A stretch of DNA of 64,000 nt from an uncultured Oscillospiraceae bacterium (GTDB taxonomy: Bacteria; Bacillota; Clostridia; Oscillospirales; Acutalibacteraceae): NCBI GenBank assembly GCA_900545625.1, contig UQZS01000002.1:1-64000 (forward strand), written 5' to 3'. The notes below the pieces were generated by a model. The model saw nothing but the letters and a program-made list of their open reading frames with translations, did no database searches and had not been told where the DNA came from. Of the stretch, positions 53,122 to 60,642 are shown one piece after another. A program made the position numbers and the translations under genes. Position 1 is the stretch's first letter. Every line of letters starts with the position of its first letter.

Positions 53122-53841
53122 TTACCATCCGTCCACATGTCCGCGTTCCAGCGCACCGAGAAGTTTTTTTCGCAGTGCCGGGTAGTCCGCTTCAAGAGAC
53201 GCTAAAACTTCTTTCGCTTTTTGGCGATCTGTTGTTTTGTCTGCCGGGCAGGCGGAAGGCTGCACCGGAAGATTTGCATGTCTTGCGGCATCGGCAACCT
53301 GTTTTTCCGTAGCAAAGACAAGCGGGCGGATCAAGGTAAGGTTTTTGCGAGATAGATAGGAGACAGGGGAGAAACAGCCAATTGTGCCATTCCCAAACAG
53401 ATTCATGATAAAGGTCTCTACGGCGTCATCGGCATGGTGGCCGAGTGCGATCTTATTGCAGCCGTATGCCTTTGCCGTGTCGTGCAGGATCCCGCGGCGC
53501 ATTTTTGCACAAAGCCCGCAAGGGTTCTTTTCCTGCCGTATTTCAAAGATGACCTTCCAAAGATCTGTGCTGCGCACCACATAGTCCACATCCAGCTGTT
53601 TGCACAGCGCGGCGATCTCGGAAAAATTCCCGTCTTTATCGTTAAAGCGATAGTCTAAGGTCACGGCTAAAATATCAAAGTGTTTCGGATAAAAGTTTTT
53701 CAGCCGTGCAAGCGTATACAGCAGCGCCAGGGAATCTTTCCCGCCCGAAACGCCTACAGCGATCTTGTCGCCCTCCTCGATCATATGATATTTGTCCACC
53801 GCCGCGCGGCAGAGGGAAAGCAGCTGTTTCAAAAGGACCAT
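53122..53841 (-). CDS. ttcA: TtcA-family tRNA 2-thiolation ATPase
   Basis: 239-residue PP-loop ATPase. SGGKDSLALLYTL is the PP-loop (about residue 33), CGLCAKMRR is the cluster-binding CxxC of TtcA/TtuA-like enzymes, and LGHHADDAVETFIMNL is the family motif. Members thiolate tRNA using an iron-sulfur cluster. The exact tRNA position is inferred. AAGAGGAT precedes the ATG. Confidence 0.9.
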   Translation of the reverse strand: MVLLKQLLSLCRAAVDKYHMIEEGDKIAVGVSGGKDSLALLYTLARLKNFYPKHFDILAVTLDYRFNDKDGNFSEIAALCKQLDVDYVVRSTDLWKVIFEIRQEKNPCGLCAKMRRGILHDTAKAYGCNKIALGHHADDAVETFIMNLFGNGTIGCFSPVSYLSRKNLTLIRPLVFATEKQVADAARHANLPVQPSACPADKTTDRQKAKEVLASLEADYPALRKKLLGALERGHVDGW

Positions 53842-53995
53842 CCTCTTCGTTTTCTCGCAGCCATTTTACCGTAAAACTGCATATAAGTAAACCGATTTTA
53901 CAAAAATCATATTTAAGAAAATCGTATAAAAATGAGAGAAAATAAAAGAAAACAAGAGAAATGAAACCGATGCCTTAAAAAATACAAAATTTTAG

Positions 53996-54024
53996 TTGAC
54001 GAATCGGTTTTTGCGTGGTATTAT
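53996..54024 (+). promoter_or_regulatory. Promoter of rplM-rpsI
   Basis: TTGACG, 17-base spacer, TATTAT, 46 bases before rplM. Confidence 0.75.
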
Positions 54025-54070
54025 GTTTAGGCTTTGAGAAAAAGAATCCAAAAATACGGAGGTTACGTCT

Positions 54071-54499
54071 ATGTCCACTTATATGCCCAAAGCCGGCGAC
54101 ATCAGCCGCGAATGGTATGTGCTTGATGCAGACGGCAGAACGCTCGGCGAAGTCGCTGCCGAGGCGGCTACGCTTCTGCGCGGCAAACATAAGCCGACCT
54201 TTGCACCGCATGCGGACTGCGGAGATAACGTCATCGTTATCAACGTCGAAAAGGTCGTGCTCACCGGCAACAAGCTGGAGCAAAAAATGTATTATCATCA
54301 CACCGGCTACATCGGCAACATGAAGAAGGTCCAATATAAGACCCTCATGGCTGAAAAGCCCGAATTTGCCATGAAGAAGGCGGTCAAGGGGATGCTTCCC
54401 GACAATACCGTCGGCAGAAAATCGCTTACAAGACTTCACATTTACCGCGGCGCTGAGCATCCGCATCAGGCGCAGAAGCCGCAGGTAAGAGAATTCTGA
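54071..54499 (+). CDS. rplM: 50S ribosomal protein L13
   Basis: 142 residues, standard length. [24 protein letters not shown] opens the family; the KMYYHHTGY and [13 protein letters not shown] segments are canonical. GGAGGT upstream. First of the conserved L13-S9 pair. Confidence 0.97.
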   Translation: MSTYMPKAGDISREWYVLDADGRTLGEVAAEAATLLRGKHKPTFAPHADCGDNVIVINVEKVVLTGNKLEQKMYYHHTGYIGNMKKVQYKTLMAEKPEFAMKKAVKGMLPDNTVGRKSLTRLHIYRGAEHPHQAQKPQVREF

Positions 54500-54518
54500 G
54501 AAAGGGAGGCAACACGAA

Positions 54519-54917
54519 ATGTACGATACCAATCCTTATTTTTACGGAACCGGCAGAAGAAAGAAATCCGTTGCACGTGTCCGCGTGTATGCAGGTACGG
54601 GAAAAATCACCGTAAATGACAGAGAGCTGGATGATTATTTCGGGCTTGAGACCCTCAAGTTGATCGTTCGTCAGCCTCTCACGCTTACGAATACCACAGA
54701 GAAGTTCGACATCGTCTGCAAGGTTGCGGGCGGCGGTGTTACCGGTCAGGCAGGCGCGATCCGTCACGGCCTTTCCCGCGCGCTTTTGCAGTATGATGAA
54801 AGCTTGCGCCCTGTGCTGAAAAAGGCAGGCTTCCTGACGCGCGACCCGAGAATGAAAGAGAGAAAGAAATACGGTCTCAAAGGCGCTCGCCGTGCACCGC
54901 AGTTCTCTAAGAGATAA
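54519..54917 (+). CDS. rpsI: 30S ribosomal protein S9
   Basis: 132 residues. [34 protein letters not shown] and the basic C-terminal tail [16 protein letters not shown], which reaches the P-site tRNA, are all present. Starts 19 bases after rplM with AAAGGGAGG. Confidence 0.97.
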   Translation: MYDTNPYFYGTGRRKKSVARVRVYAGTGKITVNDRELDDYFGLETLKLIVRQPLTLTNTTEKFDIVCKVAGGGVTGQAGAIRHGLSRALLQYDESLRPVLKKAGFLTRDPRMKERKKYGLKGARRAPQFSKR

Positions 54918-54936
54918 CAGCTTTATTTGTTTCTTT

Positions 54937-54972
54937 CGGCAGCAGTCGCTTTGGCTGCTGCCGCTTTTTTAT
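54937..54972 (+). terminator. Terminator of rplM-rpsI
   Basis: CGGCAGCAG, nine-base loop, CTGCTGCCG, then CTTTTTT. Confidence 0.92.
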
Positions 54973-54978
54973 CTAAAG

Positions 54979-55020
54979 AAAACACCCCGCCGTTCCGTAG
55001 GAGGAACAGCGGGGTGTTTT
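54979..55020 (-). terminator. Terminator of the MerR-controlled operon
   Basis: AAACACCCCGC-CGTTCC, loop GTAGGA, GGAACA-GCGGGGTGTTTT; eight bases beyond the cupin gene stop on the minus strand. Confidence 0.8.
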
Positions 55021-55027
55021 ATGTTGC

Positions 55028-55429
55028 TTACTTTAATTTTGCATATTCTTCATCCGTTACGGGTTCAAGCCATTCATTGGATGCACCCTCGGCGGGGACT
55101 TCTACGGCAAGATGCTGGAACCAACTGTCCGGTGCCGCGCCGTGCCAATGCTTGACTTCCGGCGGGATGTTGACCACATCGCCGGGATGCAGCTCCTGCG
55201 CGGGTTTACCCCATTCCTGATAGTATCCGCGCCCGGCGGTGCAAAGCAGGATCTGGCCGCCCTTGTGATGAATGTGCCAGTTGTTGCGGCATCCGGGTTC
55301 GAATGTTACATTGCCGATGCCGACGCCGCTTGTGGTGAGCATGTTTAAATAGCTTTGCCCAAAAAAATATTGTGCAAACGCATTGTTTTTTTCGCCGATT
55401 GGAAAGACAGAAAGATTTTTTTCAGACAT
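55028..55429 (-). CDS. Cupin-domain protein
   Basis: 133 residues, one double-stranded beta-helix. Metal-site residues are in NNWHIHHKGGQIL (HxH), and VKHWHGAAPDSWF (H), as in cupins found beside carboxymuconolactone-decarboxylase-like or aldo/keto reductase genes in Clostridia. Last gene of the minus-strand operon, 14 bases after the aldo/keto reductase. Enzymatic role unknown; small-molecule detoxification is possible. Confidence 0.88.
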   Translation of the reverse strand: MSEKNLSVFPIGEKNNAFAQYFFGQSYLNMLTTSGVGIGNVTFEPGCRNNWHIHHKGGQILLCTAGRGYYQEWGKPAQELHPGDVVNIPPEVKHWHGAAPDSWFQHLAVEVPAEGASNEWLEPVTDEEYAKLK

Positions 55430-55443
55430 AATAAGAAGTCCTT

Positions 55444-56574
55444 TTATTGTAATTTCTGTACAAAGTCTGCCAATGCTTCCGAAATCTTGATTTGCTGCGG
55501 GCAGACTGCTTCACAGCTGCGGCAGCCGATGCAGGAGCTTGGCTGTTTGTCAGCCGGCAGCGAGGAAAGCGCCATAGGCGCTAAGAAACCGCCACCCGTA
55601 ACGACATGCTCGTTGTAAAGCTCTAAAAGATAAGGGATGTTGAGACCCTGCGGGCAGTGAGACGTGCAATACCGGCAAGCGGTGCAGGGGAGCGCCGATT
55701 TGTTGACCATATGTGCTGCAATGTCGAACAGTTCCTTTTGCTCATGCTCATTCAGCGGCTTATCTTCAGAGAAGATCTCAATATTCTGCTTAAGCTGCGC
55801 AAGATTTGACATACCCGAAAGCGTTACGGTCACCTGTGGGAGACTCTGTAAAAAGCGGAATGCCCAGCTGGGAATACTTTCCTCTGGGCGCAGCGCATGC
55901 AGCCGTGCTTCAAAATTTTCTGCAAGCGAAGCCAGCTTACCGCCGCGCAGCGGCTCCATGACCCAAACGGGAATATTGTAGGTTTTCAGAAGTTCCAGCT
56001 TACCCTTCGCATTTTGGAAATCATAATCCATGTAATTGAGCTGGATCTGGCAAAATTCCATATGTTTGCCGTAGGCTTCCAGGAAGCGTTTTGCAACGTC
56101 GTAACTGCCATGTACAGAGAACCCGAGATGGCGGATCCTGCCGTTTTCCTTTTGCTTGAGCAAATACTCCAAAATACCGTATTTCGGATCCAGGTATTGC
56201 TCGATATTCATCTCACAGACATTGTGGAACAAATAAAAATCGAAGTATTCCACACGGCACTTTTCCAATTGTTTTTCAAATATGGTCTCTACCTTATCCA
56301 TGTTGGAAAGGTCGTACCCGGGGAATTTGGTAGCAAGGTAAAAGCTGTCACGCGGGTATTTTTCTAAAAGCTCGCCCATGACAAGCTCTGAATTGCCGTT
56401 GTGATAACCCCAGGCCGTGTCGTAGTAGTTGACACCGTGCTGCATGGCGTATTCCACCATTTCGGCGGTCGCTGCCTTGTCAATGTTTGCGTCATTGCCG
56501 TCGATGGTCGGCAGGCGCATCGAGCCGAGCCCGAGCGCCGAGAGCTTCAAATCTTGGAAATCCTTATAAATCAT
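55444..56574 (-). CDS. Aldo/keto reductase with two [4Fe-4S] motifs
   Basis: 376 residues. The barrel begins LKLSALGLGSMRLP; YYDTAWGYHNGNSE holds catalytic Asp and Tyr, the lysine is in FYLATKFPG, and the histidine in FYLFHNV. The C-terminal extension carries CTACRYCTSHCPQG and CIGCRSCEAVCPQ, two ferredoxin-type clusters common in Clostridia members of this family. AGAGGG precedes the ATG. It lies 34 bases after DUF1893, within one MerR-controlled operon. Confidence 0.93.
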   Translation of the reverse strand: MIYKDFQDLKLSALGLGSMRLPTIDGNDANIDKAATAEMVEYAMQHGVNYYDTAWGYHNGNSELVMGELLEKYPRDSFYLATKFPGYDLSNMDKVETIFEKQLEKCRVEYFDFYLFHNVCEMNIEQYLDPKYGILEYLLKQKENGRIRHLGFSVHGSYDVAKRFLEAYGKHMEFCQIQLNYMDYDFQNAKGKLELLKTYNIPVWVMEPLRGGKLASLAENFEARLHALRPEESIPSWAFRFLQSLPQVTVTLSGMSNLAQLKQNIEIFSEDKPLNEHEQKELFDIAAHMVNKSALPCTACRYCTSHCPQGLNIPYLLELYNEHVVTGGGFLAPMALSSLPADKQPSSCIGCRSCEAVCPQQIKISEALADFVQKLQ

Positions 56575-56608
56575 GCGAATCCCTCTTATTTCCTTTATAT
56601 ACAGATCA

Positions 56609-57046
56609 TCAAGCGGACGGTTTCTCTTTCAGCAATTCTGCGAGTCGCTGCCGGATGGCGGCGGGCGCGTCTTTCGGATCTTCAATATCGCGAACGGCAT
56701 CTTCCATGGGGCAGGGGCCTGTGTCCGTGCGGTTTCGGATGCCGGATACTATAGTATTATAGTATAGAGAAATACCGTGCGCCCGCAAAACCGCAGCCGC
56801 TTTCTCGCTGACGGTTACAGCATACAGCTCGCGAACGTCTAACAGAACGTACAGGAATGCCGCCCCTTTGCCGACGACTTTATCCGCCGCACAAAAGCCT
56901 TGCAAAGATACGCGGCTGTCCAATCGGGACAGCAGCGGCTTCACGCCGCGTGCGGTATCGGTGTAAATGGTGTCCGCCTTGCAGAAAACGCAGGTGTAAT
57001 GCCCGCTTTCCAGCAGCTTCTTGGCTGCTTTTGTATCGTTACGCAT
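56609..57046 (-). CDS. DUF1893 protein
   Basis: 145 residues. KLLESGHYTCVFCKADTIYTD and RGVKPLL-LDSRVSLQGFCAADKVVGKGAA are typical of DUF1893, a family with a deaminase-like fold and a C-terminal CPMEDAV motif that retains cysteine. It overlaps the ECF S-component gene by eight bases. The pairing suggests it processes the molecule that the transporter imports, but no function is proven. Confidence 0.88.
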   Translation of the reverse strand: MRNDTKAAKKLLESGHYTCVFCKADTIYTDTARGVKPLLSRLDSRVSLQGFCAADKVVGKGAAFLYVLLDVRELYAVTVSEKAAAVLRAHGISLYYNTIVSGIRNRTDTGPCPMEDAVRDIEDPKDAPAAIRQRLAELLKEKPSA

Positions 57047-57602
57047 CAGCTTTACGCGAACGGTTCTCGATCCAATACAGAAGTAGCGGCAGCAGCGCCC
57101 ATTGCAGCAAAAGCCCGGGAAGTCCAGTTGTAATGCTGCGCCAAATGGTTGCTACGGGAATCGCTGTGCTGTCAAGCCCATAGAAGGCGATCAGGATCGC
57201 TGCGGCGCGGACTGCTCTACCGCCGAGCTGCGCAAGGACAACTTTGCCGAGCGAAGGAATACGTGCTGTACGCAGAAGTCCTGCAAATAAACCATAGCAC
57301 AGCAGCTCGATCATCATGAAGGGCAGCATAGCGGCCGTAGGCATTCCCGAAAGAGCAAAGCTGACAAGCGGGGCTAAAACACCGGAAATCGCACCTGCAG
57401 CAGGGCCGGCAGTCAGACCAACCAATAAGATCGGCAGGTGCATGGGCAAAAAGGTTTCGCCAAGTGCCGTGCCGAGCCCCGAAACGGCGCCGACGGCATG
57501 AAAGACCTGCGGGAGTGCAACGGCGACGGCAAGCGCCCCAACCGTAGCGAGCGTTTGTACTTTTACGGATACTTTGGGTTTGGTTCGAACAAGTGTAGAC
57601 AT
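57039..57602 (-). CDS. ECF transporter S component (substrate-binding membrane subunit)
   Basis: 187 residues with six hydrophobic helices. PMHLPILLVGLTAGPAAGAISGVLAPLVSF is typical of ECF S components, which use a shared energising module encoded elsewhere. ATG 57602 with AGAGG upstream is preferred over TTG 57608. First gene of the divergent operon controlled by the MerR-type promoter. Vitamin or nucleobase-like substrate cannot be assigned. Confidence 0.87.
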   Translation of the reverse strand: MSTLVRTKPKVSVKVQTLATVGALAVAVALPQVFHAVGAVSGLGTALGETFLPMHLPILLVGLTAGPAAGAISGVLAPLVSFALSGMPTAAMLPFMMIELLCYGLFAGLLRTARIPSLGKVVLAQLGGRAVRAAAILIAFYGLDSTAIPVATIWRSITTGLPGLLLQWALLPLLLYWIENRSRKADA

Positions 57603-57666
57603 TCTCAAAGCCTCTTTCTTGACAGATTTTCAGCTGCATGCTATACTGCATCTGAAGTTCATTTAA

Positions 57667-57697
57667 ATTCTACAACTTAAAGTTAACTTTAAGTCAA
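57667..57697 (-). promoter_or_regulatory. MerR-type 19-bp-spacer promoter with palindromic operator
   Basis: Minus strand: TTGACT (57697-57692), spacer of 19, TAGAAT (57672-57667). The 20-base perfect palindrome centred on GTTAAC at 57675-57694 overlaps the -35 and fills most of the spacer. It sits between the ECF gene and merR, as MerR activators require. Confidence 0.75.
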
Positions 57698-57731
57698 TAG
57701 GGTTTTTGAAATTTTTGAAAAGAGGATCATT

Positions 57732-58202
57732 ATGTTTTACACGGTAGGCGAGGCGGCAAAACGGCTGGGTGTTGCACCTTCTACATTGCGTTATTATGAT
57801 AAAGAGGGGCTTTTGCCGTTCGTGGAGCGCACAGACGGCGGGATACGGATGTTCAAGCAGAGCGATTTTGAGGGCCTGCGCCTGATCGAGTGCTTGAAAA
57901 AAACCGGAATGCCGCTCAAAGACATCAAACGATTTATGGATCTGTGCTCCGTTGGGGACGAAAGCATCTCCGAACGGTTGGAAATGATCGACCGCCAACG
58001 TGAGCGCGTGCTCGGGCAGATCGAGCAGCTGAAAGAGAATTTGCAGATCTTAGACTATAAGCATTGGTATTACGAGATCGCGAAAGCGGCGGGAACCTGT
58101 GCTGTGCATGAGACGTTGACTGATGCAGACATCCCGCAAGATCTTCGCTCCGCCCGCGAGTGCTTAGAGGGCAAGGAAGCACGCCGCGTCGTTCGCCAAT
58201 AA
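57732..58202 (+). CDS. MerR-family transcriptional regulator
   Basis: 156 residues. The winged helix-turn-helix is FYTVGEAAKRLGVAPSTLRYYDKEGLL, followed by VERTDGGIRMF and a long dimerising coil (about 85-120). The effector region (YKHWYYEIAKAAGT) is like that of MerR regulators near aldehyde-responsive reductases (AdhR type). It is transcribed away from the ECF-DUF1893-reductase-cupin operon, whose promoter has the long spacer that MerR proteins remodel. AGAGGATC precedes the ATG. Confidence 0.9.
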   Translation: MFYTVGEAAKRLGVAPSTLRYYDKEGLLPFVERTDGGIRMFKQSDFEGLRLIECLKKTGMPLKDIKRFMDLCSVGDESISERLEMIDRQRERVLGQIEQLKENLQILDYKHWYYEIAKAAGTCAVHETLTDADIPQDLRSARECLEGKEARRVVRQ

Positions 58203-58210
58203 AATAATAT

Positions 58211-58216
58211 TATAAT
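58211..58216 (+). promoter_or_regulatory. -10 box directly before traX
   Basis: TATAAT ending six bases before the ATG at 58222 would start the transcript at or next to the start codon. No Shine-Dalgarno sequence is present and the -35 is poor. Confidence 0.35.
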
Positions 58217-58221
58217 GTAAT

Positions 58222-58974
58222 ATGGAAAAGACCATTCAAGCCCGCTCCTTCGGCTTATCGGGAAATGCGCTCAAGGGGATTGCGATCATCACGATGACCA
58301 TAGACCACCTGACATGGGCACTGTGGCCCGGATACGATACGCGCTGGTGGGTGCTTTGCCTGCACGCTGTCGGCAGGATCACCGCGCCCATTATGTGGTA
58401 TATGATCGCTGAAGGGTACCATTATACGCGTGACCGCAAAAAATATGCCCTTCGCCTGCTCGGTTTTGCGTTTGTTTCGCATTTTGCATACAATTTTAAT
58501 GCGGGAATTCCGCTGATCCCGTTTTCAACGGGCGAGATCTTTAACCAAACCAGCGTTATGTGGGCGCTGTTTTTGGGGCTTGTGGCGCTGATGCTGTTTG
58601 ACGTGCCGCAGGAAAAGCTCTCCAATCCGCTGAAATATCTCTTATTTATTGGTATATGTGTGCTGGCGTTTCCCGCAGATTGGAGCTGTGTAGCTGTGCT
58701 CGCAGTTTGTTGCATCGCATCGTATCGCGGCAATTTTACCAAACAAATGGTTGCCATGGTGCTGTGCGTTGCCTGCTATGCGGCGGTTTACTGCATCTTT
58801 TTAGATGTCGTTTACGGGCTTTTGCAGTTATGCGTGTTGCTGTCCATTCCGTTTTTGGCTATGTATAACGGTAAGCGCGGCAAGGCACGATGGATGAAAT
58901 GGTTTTTCTATATCTATTATCCGCTGCACCTGACCCTGATCGGACTGCTCCGTATCTGGCTGAACCGGGCTTGA
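58222..58974 (+). CDS. TraX-like membrane protein
   Basis: 250 residues with seven or eight hydrophobic helices. LSGNALKGIAIITMTIDHLTWAL opens the family; VGRITAPIMWYMIAEGYHYTRDRKKYALRL and WMKWFFYIYYPLHLTLIGLLR close it. TraX N-acetylates pilin on the F plasmid, but chromosomal relatives in Firmicutes are uncharacterised acyltransferase-3-like proteins. No conjugation genes are near. No ribosome site is seen; it may be leaderless or coupled to merR. Confidence 0.9.
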   Translation: MEKTIQARSFGLSGNALKGIAIITMTIDHLTWALWPGYDTRWWVLCLHAVGRITAPIMWYMIAEGYHYTRDRKKYALRLLGFAFVSHFAYNFNAGIPLIPFSTGEIFNQTSVMWALFLGLVALMLFDVPQEKLSNPLKYLLFIGICVLAFPADWSCVAVLAVCCIASYRGNFTKQMVAMVLCVACYAAVYCIFLDVVYGLLQLCVLLSIPFLAMYNGKRGKARWMKWFFYIYYPLHLTLIGLLRIWLNRA

Positions 58975-59004
58975 CAGACCAGCAAGTAAAAACCTTTACA
59001 CAAA

Positions 59005-59040
59005 AATCCGTACAGTGTTTCTCCTTTACACGGTACGGAT
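59005..59040 (+). terminator. Terminator of traX
   Basis: AAAATCCGTAC-AGTGT, loop, ACAC-GGTACGGATTTT then CTTTTTT. Confidence 0.85.
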
Positions 59041-59073
59041 TTTCTTTTTTAATTGCTCAGTTGTATTTTTTTA

Positions 59074-60036
59074 TTATAATGTACCTTCGAAAAATGCTTT
59101 TCGAAACCAAACGTCGGATATTTCAAAGCTCCTTTTATCCAAATAGGAGAGCTCAGCGGCCTCCGTTCGAAAGTCAAAGGTCAGTTTATAGGAATACAGG
59201 CATTGCTTTTTGTATCCGTATGGCTTGTTTTGTGCATTGCTGCCGTATTTGCCGTCGCCGAGCAACGGATGCCCGATCGCGGCAAAATGCGCGCGGATCT
59301 GGTGCGTGCGCCCGGTGAGCAGTTCGACTTCCGTCAAAGCAAGACCGTTCTTTTCGGCGAGAACGCGGTATTTTGTGCGGATCTGTTTGCCGTCCGCACA
59401 GGGCGCTTTTAGGACTTCAACCTTATTATGCTTTGTATCTTTGCGCAAAAACCCCTCTAAGATCCCGCTTTTCCGCCTTGGCGCGCCGTGCAGAATGCAT
59501 AAATAGTATTTATGCAGCTCGCGGTCTTTCATTTTTTGATTGAGTATGCGCAGCGCCTGTGCGTTCTTCGCGGCGATCACGATCCCGCCCGTATTGCGAT
59601 CGATGCGGTTGACAAGCGCAGGGGTGAACGCGTTTTCCGCAGACGGGTCAAATTCGCCTTTTTCATATAAATAGCGCTTGACCCTGCCAATGAGCGTATC
59701 CGCATATTCGCGGTCATCCGGGTGACAAAGTACGCCCGGTTTTTTGTCGAGCAACAGCAGGTTTTCATCCTCGTACACGATGGAAAGCGCTTTGCCCGCA
59801 TGCAGAAAATCATAAGTATACTGCGGTTTCTCCATAAAAGCATCCGCAATGTAAAGCGTGACCGTATCGCCTGCGGAAAGGCGCAGGGAAATCTCCGCGC
59901 GCTTACCGTTTACCTTGATGCGTTTTTTGCGTATGTACTTATACATCAGCGCCTGCGGCAGGTTTGGAAATGCTTTTTGCAAAAATGCGTCCAGTCGTCT
60001 GCCGGCATCGTTGGGCTGTATGAGCAACTCTTTCAT
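59074..60036 (-). CDS. RluA-family 23S rRNA pseudouridine synthase
   Basis: 320 residues from ATG 60036 (AGGA upstream; the frame is open to 60123). An N-terminal S4 domain (RRLDAFLQKAF, YIRKKRIKVNGKRA) is followed by the catalytic domain with the active aspartate in VNRIDRNTGGIVIAAKN, and GRTHQIRAHFAAIGHPLLGDGKYG. The usual HRLDxxTSG is NRIDRNTGG here, which retains the Asp. Target uridines unknown. Confidence 0.93.
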   Translation of the reverse strand: MKELLIQPNDAGRRLDAFLQKAFPNLPQALMYKYIRKKRIKVNGKRAEISLRLSAGDTVTLYIADAFMEKPQYTYDFLHAGKALSIVYEDENLLLLDKKPGVLCHPDDREYADTLIGRVKRYLYEKGEFDPSAENAFTPALVNRIDRNTGGIVIAAKNAQALRILNQKMKDRELHKYYLCILHGAPRRKSGILEGFLRKDTKHNKVEVLKAPCADGKQIRTKYRVLAEKNGLALTEVELLTGRTHQIRAHFAAIGHPLLGDGKYGSNAQNKPYGYKKQCLYSYKLTFDFRTEAAELSYLDKRSFEISDVWFRKAFFEGTL

Positions 60037-60476
60037 ATACACATTCCTATACAATTCTTTTTCTATAGTATAACATATACCGTCCGCTTTTTCCAACTTT
60101 TCTCCAATGGTAATCCAAATCACGAATTCTATGAATCAATAGCTTGTTTTTTTCACTTAAGTGGGGGAGAAATGCATTCATTTTATAATTTGTGTGCCTA
60201 AATCGAAATCTTTTTTCCTCAGATAAAATATAAAATGCATTTTTTTCAAGGAATTTCATATACTATATATGGAAAAACATCTGGTTTTTACTGAAAAAAC
60301 AGTGCATATTTGCGATTGTAACCCCTTTGTAATCAATTGTAAGATTTTTAACTTTTTCACAAATATTCACCCGAAAGTAAAAGGGAATGTTCAAAACTCC
60401 GTTTAGAATCCAAGGTTTCTGACAGATTTTGACATGCGGGCTTGTGCAAAATTCATAAAAAGCCAAAAGAAAAAAA
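60037..60476. other. Intergenic region between the rluA-type gene and the G5/3D promoter
   Basis: About 440 bases, strongly AT-rich, divergent in context. Only short frames without ribosome sites; nothing recognised. Confidence 0.55.
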
Positions 60477-60477
60477 T

Positions 60478-60506
60478 TTGACAATTAGGGGACTTGGAAA
60501 TATAAT
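60478..60506 (+). promoter_or_regulatory. Consensus sigma-A promoter of the G5/3D gene
   Basis: TTGACA, 17-base spacer, TATAAT: the only fully consensus promoter on the plus strand in this window, 137 bases before the start codon. Confidence 0.88.
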
Positions 60507-60534
60507 GTCCCACGTCACAAGCGAAAGTAACAGC

Positions 60535-60623
60535 GGCGTCACGAAAAACGTTTGTCTGCGGCAGTGTTTTTGCCGTGACCGACGGACGCCCAACAGCCGC
60601 CCACCGCGCTTTTCCTCGGGCGG
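60535..60623 (+). promoter_or_regulatory. Structured 5' leader of the G5/3D gene
   Basis: Helices visible by eye: P1 GGCGTC (60535-60540) with GACGCC (60585-60590); P2 ACG-AAAA-ACGT at 60541-60551; P3 GTC-CGGCA (60554-60563) with TGCCG-GAC (60571-60579); P4 CCGCCC (60597-60602) with GGGCGG (60618-60623), ending nine bases before AAAGGAG. P1 encloses P2 and P3 as a three-way junction. It does not match a riboswitch class I know, including ydaO, which often precedes genes of this type. Confidence 0.5.
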
Positions 60624-60642
60624 TATGAGTTAAAGGAGCAGA

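Noticed and set aside
52881-53128. Two short overlapping frames of 75 and 98 codons as small genes
   Set aside because: No start signals, unlikely composition and no recognisable motif in an AT-rich gap.
58222-58974. traX as evidence of a conjugative element
   Set aside because: Chromosomal TraX-like genes are common in Firmicutes and no relaxase, integrase or other transfer genes are in the window.
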